DNA from: CAVTQY01 sp963736975
Lineage (GTDB): Bacteria > Pseudomonadota > Alphaproteobacteria > Acetobacterales > Acetobacteraceae
Length of the DNA: 64,000 nt
Reading direction: 5' to 3'
Assembly (NCBI GenBank): GCA_963736975.1
Contig: CAVTQY010000001.1
Coordinates: forward strand, 3,038,001 to 3,102,000
The notes under the pieces were generated by a model. The model was not told the origin of the DNA and made no database searches. It was given only the letters and a program-made list of their open reading frames with translations. Within the stretch, counting starts at the first letter, position 1. Each line of letters begins with the position of its first letter. A program made the position numbers and the translations under genes. Shown one piece after another: positions 44,844 through 53,058 of the stretch.

Positions 44844-46109
44844 ATGCAGGCTACGCTGGATGCGGTTCTCCGGCGGTTCATCACCATGGGCCGGCTCACC
44901 ATCCGGTGGCCGGACGGGTCCAGTTCCACCTATGCCGGCCCGCCCAACTCCGGGCCCGAAGCGACCATCCGTTTGCGTGATGCACGCACGGTGCGGCGGC
45001 TCGTTTTGACTCCGGCGCTCGGCTTCGGCGAAGCCTATATGGATGGCACGCTGCAGCCCGAGGGCGGCGGCATCGAGACCGTGCTGGACGTGGCGGTCGT
45101 CAACTTGATGGCGAACGGCAACCGCCATCCCTTCGCCCGGCTGCACCAGGTGCTGGCGCAGGCCAAACGCCGCATCGATCAATACAACCCGGCGCCGCGC
45201 GCGCGCCACAACGCTGCCCACCACTACGACCTGAACGGGCGGCTCTACAGCCTCTTCCTCGATCGCGACCGGCAATATTCCTGCGCCTATTTCCCGCGCG
45301 GCGACGAGACGCTGGAGGAGGCGCAGGCAGCGAAGAAACGACACATCGCGGCAAAACTCTGCCTCGACCGGCCCGGCTTGACGGTGCTTGATATCGGCTC
45401 CGGCTGGGGCGGCCTAGCGCTCACCCTGGCGCGCGACTATGGCGCCCGCGTGCTCGGTATCACGTTGTCGAGCGAGCAACTCACCGAGTCGCGCGCCCGC
45501 GCGGACGCCGAGGGGCTCTCGGGTCGCGTCGAGTTCGAGCTGCTCGACTACCGCGCGGTGGCGCGCAGCTTCGATCGCATCGTCTCGGTCGGCATGTTCG
45601 AGCATGTCGGCGTCGGGCATTACCGCGCGTTTTTTGAGATGGTGGGGCGCTGCCTGAAGCCGGACGGTGTGGCGTTGCTGCACGCGATCGGCCGCAACGA
45701 CGTGCCGGGCAGCACCAATCCATGGATCGCCAAATACATTTTTCCGGGCGGCTATTGCCCGGCATTGTCGGAAGTGCTGCCGCCGATCGAACGCTCGCGC
45801 CTGCTGGTGACCGATATAGAGATCCTTCGCCTGCATTACGCCGAGACGCTGCGCCATTGGCGGCGACGTTTCGGGGCGAATCGCGACACGATCGCCTCGA
45901 TCTACGATGAGCGGTTCTGCCGGATGTTCGAATTCTACCTGGCGGGCGCGGAATTGTCGTTCCGGCGAGAAAACATGATGGTGTTCCAGATTCAGCTTGC
46001 GCATAGCCAGAGCGCTGTGCCGCTGACGCGCGACTACATTGCGGCGACCGAGTCGTCTTCCGCCGCCCATCAGGGCGAGGTGTCGCCGGAGCTGCGCCGC
46101 TCACGCTGA
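44844..46109 (+). CDS. cfa: Cyclopropane-fatty-acyl-phospholipid synthase
   Basis: A 421-residue CFA synthase that adds a methylene group from SAM to unsaturated phospholipid acyl chains. Signature segments: YDLNGRLYSLFLDRDRQYSC, TLEEAQAAKKRHIAAKL, SAM motif VLDIGSGWGGLALTLA, GITLSSEQL, SVGMFEHVGVGHYRAFF, AKYIFPGGYCPALSEV and RRFGANRDTI. The ATG at 44844 begins the N-terminal domain; the open frame continues upstream over the antisense aldolase gene and is not coding there. Confidence 0.93.
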   Translation: MQATLDAVLRRFITMGRLTIRWPDGSSSTYAGPPNSGPEATIRLRDARTVRRLVLTPALGFGEAYMDGTLQPEGGGIETVLDVAVVNLMANGNRHPFARLHQVLAQAKRRIDQYNPAPRARHNAAHHYDLNGRLYSLFLDRDRQYSCAYFPRGDETLEEAQAAKKRHIAAKLCLDRPGLTVLDIGSGWGGLALTLARDYGARVLGITLSSEQLTESRARADAEGLSGRVEFELLDYRAVARSFDRIVSVGMFEHVGVGHYRAFFEMVGRCLKPDGVALLHAIGRNDVPGSTNPWIAKYIFPGGYCPALSEVLPPIERSRLLVTDIEILRLHYAETLRHWRRRFGANRDTIASIYDERFCRMFEFYLAGAELSFRRENMMVFQIQLAHSQSAVPLTRDYIAATESSSAAHQGEVSPELRRSR

Positions 46110-46142
46110 GCCCTCGCCGCTAGGGCGAATCGCGTTCCCCCC

Positions 46143-46162
46143 GTTATCCACCCCTATCCACA
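46143..46162 (+). promoter_or_regulatory. DnaA-box-like sites upstream of dnaB
   Basis: TTATCCACC (46143-46151) and CTATCCACA (46154-46162) each differ by one base from the DnaA consensus TTATNCACA. The pair is 27-46 bases before the dnaB start and could allow DnaA control of helicase expression. Binding is inference. Confidence 0.4.
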
Positions 46163-46188
46163 GGGAAGCTGCCCTTCGGGGCAACCGG

Positions 46189-47704
46189 ATGCTTCGGTAT
46201 GATGACGGGACCGTGAACACCGAATCGCCCCTTTTTGGCCTTTCTCAACGGCTTCCACCGTCGAATTTGCAGGCTGAACAAGCTTTGCTGGGGGCCTTGC
46301 TGGCCAACAACAAGGCCTATGAACGCGTCTCGGAGTTTCTCGTCCCGGAGCACTTCGCCGACCCGCTGCACGGCCGGATTTTCCAGGCGGTCGCGCGGCG
46401 TATCGAAGCGGGGCAGCTCGCCGATGCCGTCACCCTGAAGGCCGAATTCGAGCACTCCGGCGTACTCGAAGAGGTCGGCGGCACGGCGTATCTGGGACAA
46501 CTCCTCATCGCGATGGTGGGCATCATCAACGCCGGCGAGTACGGCCGTGCGATCCATGATGCTTGGTTGCGCCGGCAACTGATCGATGTCGGCGAGACGG
46601 TGGTCAACAACGCCTTCGGCGCCGAACCGGAACTGGACGGCGAAGCCCAGATCGAGGCGGCGGAGCAGTCGCTCTTCCAGCTCGCCACCGATGGCGGGAC
46701 AGGCGGCGGCTTCATCAGCTTCGAGCGGGCGCTGGTTGAGGCGATCGAGGGGGCGGAGCGGGCGTTCAAGCGAACCGGCCACGTTTCCGGCCTGACGACG
46801 GGGCTGCGGGACCTGGACGCCAAGTCGGGAGGGCTGCATCCCTCGGATCTGGTGATCCTGGCCGGGCGGCCGGGCATGGGGAAGACCGCGCTCGCAACCA
46901 AAATCGCCTATTCGGCGGCCAAAGTCCTGCTCGCCGAGGCGCGCCAAAGCGATCCGAACGCACTGGCGAAGAGGTCTGTGGCAATTTTTTCGCTGGAAAT
47001 GAGTGCCGAGCAGCTCGCGACCCGCCTTCTGTCCGAGGAATCGCGGATTTCCGGCGACCGCATTCGGCGCGGCGACATCGGGCAGCGCGATTTCGACCGG
47101 TTCGTGGCGGTGAGCCGAGAAATCGCCGGACTGCCGATCCAGATCGACGATACGCCGGCGATAACTATGTCGGCGCTGCGCACGCGTTGCCGGCGGCTCA
47201 AACGCACCAAAGGGCTGGCGCTGGTCGTGGTGGACTATCTCCAGCTCATGCGTCCCGCCGCGGGCACGAAGCCCGAGAACCGCGTGCTGGAGATCAGCCA
47301 GATCACGCAGGGGCTGAAGGCGATCGCCAAGGAGCTTTCGGTACCGGGTACTGGCATTGTCGCAACTGTCACGGGCCGTGGAGAGCCGGGAGGACAAGCG
47401 CCCGCAGCTCGCCGATCTGCGTAAATCCGGCACCATCGAGCAGGATGCAGACTCGGTGATGTTCATTTATCGCGACGAGTATTATCTGGCGCAGCGTGCG
47501 CCGAAGCAGATGGCCTATGACTCGGAGGAGAAGTTTCAGAGCCACCTGGACAAATGGCAGCGCGACATGGAAGCGGCGCACAACAAGGCGGAGCTGATCA
47601 TCGCCAAGCAGCGGCACGGACCGACCGGCAAAATCGACTTGTTCTTCGAGGCCGAGTTCACTCGCTACGCCGATCTGGATCAGGCGCACAGCATGGATGA
47701 CTGA
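46189..47704 (+). CDS. dnaB: Replicative DNA helicase DnaB (apparent frameshift)
   Basis: Hexameric fork helicase. N-terminal domain: LPPSNLQAEQALLGALLANN and EHFADPLHGRIF. C-terminal RecA-like domain: Walker A LAGRPGMGKTALATKIAY, FSLEMSAEQLATRLLSEESRI, Walker B LVVVDYLQLM, NRVLEISQITQGLKAIAKEL. Frame 1 ends at 47424. Removing one G from CCGGGTAC (47346-47348) gives VPVLALSQLSRAVESREDKR and continues to 47704 with AELIIAKQRHGPTGKIDLFF; total 504 residues, normal. Because dnaB is essential, the shift is almost surely a sequencing error. The start is ATG 46189 or GTG 46213. Its end overlaps alr. Confidence 0.92.
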
Positions 47705-48788
47705 GGCACGCGCCGGCGCAGTTCTGGAGATCGATCTCGGCGCGATCGTCGCCAACTGGTGCTCGCTGTGTACCAGGCATCCGTCCGGACCGGTTGCCGG
47801 CGTGGTGAAGGCGGACGCCTATGGACTCGGCGCGAGGGAGGTTGCGCCGGCGCTGTACGCCGCGGGATGCCGGCATTTCTTCGTGGCGCTGTTGGACGAG
47901 GCGCTTGCTGTCCGGCCGCTGGTGCCCGGCGCCATGCTGTCGGTGCTGAACGGGCTCGGTCCGGGCGCGGCGGCTGAGTACATCGCGAAGGACATCACGC
48001 CGGTGCTCGGCTCGCTGGCGGAGATCGAAGCCTGGACCGAAGCGGCGCGCGCGGCGGGCCGAAACCTGCCGGCGATTCTGCACATCGACACCGGCATGTC
48101 CCGGCTGGGGCTGAGCGCGGCCGAGCTGGCGCGGCTGAAGGGCGAGCCGGGACGGCTTGCCAGCATCGCGCTGCGCTACGTGATGACGCATCTGGTGTCG
48201 TCCGAGATGGCGGACGATGCGCTGAACGAGGAGCAGCTCCAGCGTTTTGCTGCGGCCTGCGCCGGCCTGCCGGCGGCGCCGCGCAGCGTGGCCAATTCGT
48301 CCGGTATCTTCCTGGGGCGGGGCTGGGGCTCCGATCTCGCGCGTCCGGGTGCCGCGCTGTACGGCATCAACCCGACGCCGGACAGACCCAATCCCATGCG
48401 GCTGGCCGTCGGGCTGCGCGCGCGCGTGCTGGCCGTGCGGCACCTCGAGCCCGGCGACAGCGTGGGTTACAATGCGACCTGGCGGGCGCCGCGGCCGAGC
48501 CGCATCGCCACCGCGGCGATCGGCTATGCGGATGGGTGGCATCGGGCGCTCTCGAATCGCGGGGCCGCCATCTTTGACGGCCGGACGGTCCCGCTGGTAG
48601 GGCGTGTCTCCATGGACCTCACCACTTTCGACGTGACGGAGCATCCAAGGGTGCAGCCGGGCGAGTGGCTCGAGCTGATCGGACCGGCGCAGACGCCGGA
48701 CGATGTAGCCGCCCTGGCAGGGACCAACGCTTACGAAATCCTCACCTCGCTCGGGCGTCGGTTCCACCGGATCTATCGCCCGGCGTGA
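47697..48788 (+). CDS. alr: Alanine racemase
   Basis: A 363-residue PLP-dependent racemase that supplies D-Ala for peptidoglycan. The PLP lysine motif is VAGVVKADAYGLGA, then HIDTGMSRLGLS, YVMTHLVSSE, ANSSGIF, RPGAALYGINP, VGYNATWRA and the catalytic Tyr region with IGYADGWHRAL and GRVSMDLTTFDVT. It starts inside the last codons of dnaB (8-base overlap). The dnaB-alr order is common in alphaproteobacteria. Confidence 0.95.
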   Translation: MTEARAGAVLEIDLGAIVANWCSLCTRHPSGPVAGVVKADAYGLGAREVAPALYAAGCRHFFVALLDEALAVRPLVPGAMLSVLNGLGPGAAAEYIAKDITPVLGSLAEIEAWTEAARAAGRNLPAILHIDTGMSRLGLSAAELARLKGEPGRLASIALRYVMTHLVSSEMADDALNEEQLQRFAAACAGLPAAPRSVANSSGIFLGRGWGSDLARPGAALYGINPTPDRPNPMRLAVGLRARVLAVRHLEPGDSVGYNATWRAPRPSRIATAAIGYADGWHRALSNRGAAIFDGRTVPLVGRVSMDLTTFDVTEHPRVQPGEWLELIGPAQTPDDVAALAGTNAYEILTSLGRRFHRIYRPA

Positions 48789-49570
48789 CTGCGATCGTGG
48801 ACAGCCTGGCTATCGTCGGGCGCGGCGTGATCGGCGCCTGCCGGATGGTCGGCGAACTGGTGCTGTTCGGGATCAGCGGCGTTTCGCATTTGCTGCGGCC
48901 ACCGTTCTACTGGCGCATGTTCCTGCGCGCGCTGGTGGAGATGGCGTATTTCAGCCTCCCGGTGGTGGCGCTGACGGCGATCTTCACCGGCATGGTGCTG
49001 GCGCTGCAGAGCTACACAGGGTTCGCGCGGTTCAGCGCACAGAGCGCAATCGCGAATGTGGTGGTGATCTCGATCACTCGGGAGTTGGGGCCGGTGCTTG
49101 CCGGCCTGATGGTGGCGGGGCGCATCGGCGCCGCCACGGCGGCCGAACTCGGCACGATGCGGGTGACGGATCAGATCGACGCGCTGACGACGCTGTCCAC
49201 CAATCCGATGAAATACCTGGTCGCGCCGCGGCTGCTCGCCGGAATCATCGCGCTGCCGGCGCTGGTGGTGGTGGCCGACATCCTTGGCGTGATGGGCGGT
49301 TTCATCGTCGCCAACGTGAAGCTCGGCTTCGGCGTGGCGGCCTATCTGACCAGCACGTTCGATTTCCTGCAGACGATGGATGTGGTTTCGGGGCTGGTGA
49401 AGGCAGCGGTGTTCGGGTTCCTGATCGCCCTGCTCGGCTGCTACCAGGGCTATCACAGCCGCGGGGGCGCGGCGGGTGTGGGCTCGGCGACGACGGCGGC
49501 GGTGGTGTCGGCCTCGATCCTGATCCTGGCGTTCGACTACGTGCTGACCGAGTTGTTCTTCGCCCGATGA
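48785..49570 (+). CDS. mlaE: Phospholipid-transport ABC permease MlaE
   Basis: A 261-residue permease of the Mla pathway that keeps lipid asymmetry of the outer membrane. Hydrophobic helices with the family segments FTGMVLALQSYTGFARF, SITRELGPVLAGLMVAGRIGAATAAELGTM, TEQIDAL-like TDQIDALTTLSTNPMKYL, and SSGGAAGVG-like HSRGGAAGVGSATTAAVV. GTG at 48785 overlaps the alr stop by four bases; a GTG at 48794 is possible. The ATP-binding partner mlaF follows with a four-base overlap. The usual mlaD gene does not follow. Confidence 0.9.
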   Translation: MTAIVDSLAIVGRGVIGACRMVGELVLFGISGVSHLLRPPFYWRMFLRALVEMAYFSLPVVALTAIFTGMVLALQSYTGFARFSAQSAIANVVVISITRELGPVLAGLMVAGRIGAATAAELGTMRVTDQIDALTTLSTNPMKYLVAPRLLAGIIALPALVVVADILGVMGGFIVANVKLGFGVAAYLTSTFDFLQTMDVVSGLVKAAVFGFLIALLGCYQGYHSRGGAAGVGSATTAAVVSASILILAFDYVLTELFFAR

Positions 49571-50343
49571 GCGGCGAAACGCCGAAGATACGCATCCGCG
49601 GCCTGCGGAAATCCTTTGGCCAGAAGGTCGTGCTGGACGGGCTCGACCTCGACGTGATGCCGCAGACCTCGACGGTCGTAATCGGCGGGTCCGGCACCGG
49701 CAAGTCGGTGCTGCTGAAATGCGTGCTGGGGCTGCTTGAGCCGGACAATGGGACAATCGAGGTGGATGGCCGCGATATCCTGCGCTTGCGGCGCGCCCAG
49801 CGCGACGCGCTGCGCTCCCATATCGGGATGCTGTTCCAGAACGGGGCGCTGTTCGACAGCCTGCCCGTCTGGGAGAATATCACGTTCGGACTGTTGGCGC
49901 AGCGCAAGGTGACAAGGCGGCAGGCGCGTATGCGGGCCGGCGACATCCTGGGCCAGGTCGGCCTGGCGACAACTGTCGGGGATCTGTATCCGTCCGAGCT
50001 GTCGGGCGGCATGCAGAAGCGGGTGGCGCTGGCGCGGGCGATCGCAGCGCAGCCGGACATCATGTTCTTCGATGAGCCGACCACCGGCCTCGATCCGATC
50101 ATGGGGGCAGTGATCGATGGGCTGGTGGTGGATTGCGTCAAGCGGCTGGGCAGTACGGCGGTGGCGATCACGCATGACATGGCGAGCGCCCGGCGGATCG
50201 CCGACACCGTGGCTATGCTGCACCGGGGGCGCATCATCTGGAGCGGGCCGCCATCCTCGTTGATGAACAGCGGCAATGCAGAGGTGGATCAGTTCACCCA
50301 CGGGCGCCGCGAGGGGCCGATCGAGATGGCGCTCAGGGGGTAG
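49567..50343 (+). CDS. mlaF: Phospholipid-transport ABC ATP-binding protein MlaF
   Basis: A 258-residue ABC ATPase. Walker A VVIGGSGTGKSVLLKCVLG, Q-loop MLFQNGALFDSLPVWENI, signature SELSGGMQKRVALARAIA, Walker B IMFFDEPTTGLDPIMG and the switch His in VAITHDMAS. MlaF-type proteins have this combination of NGALFDS and TTGLDPI. It overlaps mlaE (ATGA). No mlaD, mlaC or mlaB gene lies downstream; a glutathione transferase gene comes next. Confidence 0.92.
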   Translation: MSGETPKIRIRGLRKSFGQKVVLDGLDLDVMPQTSTVVIGGSGTGKSVLLKCVLGLLEPDNGTIEVDGRDILRLRRAQRDALRSHIGMLFQNGALFDSLPVWENITFGLLAQRKVTRRQARMRAGDILGQVGLATTVGDLYPSELSGGMQKRVALARAIAAQPDIMFFDEPTTGLDPIMGAVIDGLVVDCVKRLGSTAVAITHDMASARRIADTVAMLHRGRIIWSGPPSSLMNSGNAEVDQFTHGRREGPIEMALRG

Positions 50344-50346
50344 CCA

Positions 50347-51015
50347 ATGCGAGACGTTCTGCACGGGCGGCTATACATCGGCAATCGCCGCTATTCCTCA
50401 TGGTCGATGCGGGGCTGGCTCGCGGTGCGACTGGCCGGGCTGGACGTGGAGGAGGTGGTGATCCCGTTCACGCAGTCGGGGCCGACGGAGGCGATCGCCC
50501 GCCTCTCGCCCAACGGGCTGGTTCCTTATCTGGAACATGCGGGCGCCCAGGTCTGGGAATCCCTCGCGATCATCGAATACTGCGCCGAACTCGGGTCGCT
50601 GTGGCCGAGCGATCGACGGGCGCGGGCGCATGCGCGGTCGATTGCTGCCGAGATGCACGCCGGGTTTCGCGGCTTGCGCGAGGCGATGTGGATGAACCTC
50701 GGCGCCGATTTCGCCGGACGGGGTCGGACGCCGGAGGCACTGGCCGACATCGCGCGCATCGAGGCGCTGTGGGCGGAGACGCGGCAGGCGTTCGGCGATG
50801 GCGGGCCGTTTCTGTTCGGAGCCGTCTTCGGCCCCGCGGACGCCATGTTCGCCCCGGTGGTGACGCGTTTCCTGACCTGGCGCCCGGCACTGTCGCCGGA
50901 AACCGGGGCGTATTGCCACGCGGTGCGCCAGCATCCGCTGGTCGTTGCGTGGTACGACGCCGCGGCGCAGGAGCCGGAGTCCTGGCTGCTCCCGCGCTAC
51001 GAGAACCCTGGATAG
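50347..51015 (+). CDS. Glutathione S-transferase family protein
   Basis: A 222-residue GST. The thioredoxin-like N-terminal domain has LYIGNRRYSSWSMRGWLAVRL, PNGLVPYLEHAGAQVWESLAIIEY (the cis-Pro and ES substrate of glutathione), and the helical C-terminal domain has FGPADAMFAPVVTRFLTW. The RYSSWSMR active-site region with Ser is shared with the YfcF/zeta-like group found in proteobacteria. It starts 3 bases after mlaF, so it is in the same transcription unit. Confidence 0.88.
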   Translation: MRDVLHGRLYIGNRRYSSWSMRGWLAVRLAGLDVEEVVIPFTQSGPTEAIARLSPNGLVPYLEHAGAQVWESLAIIEYCAELGSLWPSDRRARAHARSIAAEMHAGFRGLREAMWMNLGADFAGRGRTPEALADIARIEALWAETRQAFGDGGPFLFGAVFGPADAMFAPVVTRFLTWRPALSPETGAYCHAVRQHPLVVAWYDAAAQEPESWLLPRYENPG

Positions 51016-51023
51016 TTACCGCC

Positions 51024-51073
51024 AGAGCGTGATTCACGCTTTCCGACGTTCCCGCCTCAAGCGATCACGCTCT
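51024..51073. repeat. Palindromic intergenic repeat
   Basis: Outer arms AGAGCGTGAT (51024-51033) and ATCACGCTCT (51064-51073), and an inner perfect palindrome AGCGTGATTCACGCT. A diverged copy is at 30505-30550. It lies between convergent genes and may act as a terminator or a REP-like element. Confidence 0.65.
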
Positions 51074-52028
51074 AGCGGAGGCGGCGGAACTTGTGCAGGC
51101 TGCGCAGGTTCTCTGGCCGCGGCTTGTCGGGGTAGGTCTGCGGCCAGTTGGTCCAGGACACCTCGCCCACATACAGATTGCCCTGGGAGTCGACGGCGAG
51201 TCCGTGTGGGGCCATGAATTCGGTCAGACCCAGCCCAGCATGGAGCCCGCCGAGCCGGCCGATGCGCTTGCCGGTGTGATCGACGATGCTGACGCGCGGA
51301 CCCAAATTGGGGATGTTGCGGTTGACCGACATCACCGGCCCCAACTCGCCGATATAGCAGATGGGGCACTTGCCTGGCGGCATGAACAGGCCGCAGGGGC
51401 GGTGCAGATTGTTCCACTGCGTCTCATACCGGCCGTTGCCGTCGAACACCTGCACGCGGTGATTCTCCCGGTCCGCGACATAGACCCAGCCATCCGCGTC
51501 GCAGGTGATGTTGTGCACGATGTTGAACTCGCCGGGATCTGTGCCGGGCTCGCCCCAGGAGAGCAGCCATTTGCCGCTGGGGTCGTATTTGTGCACGCGG
51601 GAATTGCCGTAGCCGTCGGAGACGTAGATTTCGCCTTTTGGCGATAGCGCCGTGTGGGTGCAGCGGTGGAACGGCTCGCCACTCATGTAGGGCGCCGGCT
51701 TGCCGGGGATGCCGAGCGTCATCAGCACCTTGCCGTCGAGCGTGCAGTGCCGGACGCTGTGATCGCCGTCGTCGGTGAGCCAGAGCGTGTCGTCCGGGCC
51801 GACATGCAGGCCGTGCGCGCGGGGATAGACGCCCTCACCCCAGGAGCGCAGGAAATTGCCGTCGCGGTCGAACACGATCATCGGGTGTTCGCCGCGGTTG
51901 AACACGTAGACATTGTCGTTGCGATCGACGCCGACGGCGCCGATTTCCTTGAACGACCAACCGGGCGGGAGTTTCGCCCAGTTCTCCACCGGTTCATAGG
52001 TGTATTCGTTGTTACCGATGGTGGTCAT
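51072..52028 (-). CDS. NHL-repeat protein, peptidyl-hydroxyglycine amidating lyase-like
   Basis: A 318-residue six-bladed beta-propeller protein. Blades are visible as repeated segments IGAVGVDRNDNVYVFNRGEHP, AHGLHVGPDDTLWLTDDGDHSVR, EIYVSDGYGNSRVHKYDPSG, WVYVADRENHRVQVFDGNG and HGLAVDSQGNLYVGEVSW. The RGEHPMIVFDRDGNFLRSWGEG blade is typical of bacterial proteins annotated as peptidyl-alpha-hydroxyglycine alpha-amidating lyase. Whether it has that activity is doubtful. No signal peptide is obvious. It shares a region with a tautomerase and catabolic-type genes. Confidence 0.78.
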   Translation of the reverse strand: MTTIGNNEYTYEPVENWAKLPPGWSFKEIGAVGVDRNDNVYVFNRGEHPMIVFDRDGNFLRSWGEGVYPRAHGLHVGPDDTLWLTDDGDHSVRHCTLDGKVLMTLGIPGKPAPYMSGEPFHRCTHTALSPKGEIYVSDGYGNSRVHKYDPSGKWLLSWGEPGTDPGEFNIVHNITCDADGWVYVADRENHRVQVFDGNGRYETQWNNLHRPCGLFMPPGKCPICYIGELGPVMSVNRNIPNLGPRVSIVDHTGKRIGRLGGLHAGLGLTEFMAPHGLAVDSQGNLYVGEVSWTNWPQTYPDKPRPENLRSLHKFRRLR

Positions 52029-52143
52029 TGGGTTTCCTCCGGTTTTCTTTGGGTGTTTGCAGCTTCTCACGCTCGGTGACGGTCCGCCAGTAGTGCCCTC
52101 AGCCAGCACTCCGCTGACAGCGCTCCCCGGCAACAGACGAGCA

Positions 52144-52329
52144 TCAGCGTTCGCTGAACAGTTTGCCGCCTTTGGCCTTGTTCTCCCGTGATGACTCGAT
52201 GATCTGCACCATCACTGCCTCGGGCGCGACGTCGAAATTGCGCACCACCGCGTCGGTGATCTCCTGCACCAGTTTGCGCTTCCGTTCCACCGAGCGCCCC
52301 TCGATCGCATAGACGAAGACCTCCGGCAT
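52144..52329 (-). CDS. 4-oxalocrotonate tautomerase family protein
   Basis: A 61-residue tautomerase with the catalytic Pro2 (MPEVFVYAIEGRSVERKRKL) and Arg-rich helix, then VTDAVVRNFDVAP-like ITDAVVRNFDVAPEAV and VQIIESSREN. Usual length for 4-OT monomers, which form hexamers and tautomerise 2-hydroxymuconate or similar acids. The open frame goes on upstream to 52992, but that part is antisense to another gene. Confidence 0.9.
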   Translation of the reverse strand: MPEVFVYAIEGRSVERKRKLVQEITDAVVRNFDVAPEAVMVQIIESSRENKAKGGKLFSER

Positions 52330-52389
52330 TCGTGCCTCCCGCTGCTGACAGTCGCGTGGCAGCATAGCGCGACGGGACGGAGAGGTAAC

Positions 52390-53058
52390 ATGCTGACAGG
52401 CGAAGCCGTGGTCGCGATCTGGAACGGTATCGCGCCGGAGGCGCGGGCGCAGTTCTACGACTGGCACGCGAACGAGCACATGCCAGAGCGGGTCGGCGTC
52501 CCGGGCTTTCGCCGCGGTCGGCGTTTCATCGCGGCGGATGCGGCAACTCACCCTGAGTTCTTCACGCTCTATGAGGCCGAAACCATCGAGGTCCTGAAGG
52601 GCCAGGATTATGCCAACCGGCTCAACGACCCCACGCCCGGTACACGCACCACCACGGCGCAATTCTGCAACACGGCCCGCGCCCTTGCCCGCGTGCTGGG
52701 AAGCTGCGGCCCAGGTATGGGCGGCGTGATGCTCACGATCCGCTTCGACGCCGATGCCTCCGCCACGGCATCGCTCGCCGAAGCGGTGCGTTCTGCCATT
52801 TCCCGGCCGCGGCTCACCGGCGCGCATCTTTGCCGCGCCGACGAGGCTGCCTCCGGCGTGCGCACCGCCGAGACGCGCGATCGCGGCGACATCGAGGTGC
52901 CGCCAGGCTGGTTCGTCCTGCTGGAAGCGACGGATGTCGCGGCGCTGGCCGGCGCGCTGCCGGACGCCGCGCTTACCGCCGCCGGCGCGCACCCGCCTTT
53001 CCAGCGCGGCCTCTATCGGCTCGAATATGTGCGCACCAAGACGGGGTTCGCACCATGA
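52390..53058 (+). CDS. Hypothetical EthD/dimeric alpha-beta barrel-like protein
   Basis: A 222-residue protein. The first part (AIWNGIAPEARAQFYDWHANEHMPERVGVPGFRRGRRF) resembles EthD/DUF4286-type ferredoxin-like domains with the conserved WH..EH..E..GVPGF pattern. The second half repeats the fold more loosely (LTIRFDADASATASLAEA, RGLYRLEYVR). Function unknown, often near catabolic genes. Its stop overlaps the next start as ATGA. Confidence 0.62.
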   Translation: MLTGEAVVAIWNGIAPEARAQFYDWHANEHMPERVGVPGFRRGRRFIAADAATHPEFFTLYEAETIEVLKGQDYANRLNDPTPGTRTTTAQFCNTARALARVLGSCGPGMGGVMLTIRFDADASATASLAEAVRSAISRPRLTGAHLCRADEAASGVRTAETRDRGDIEVPPGWFVLLEATDVAALAGALPDAALTAAGAHPPFQRGLYRLEYVRTKTGFAP

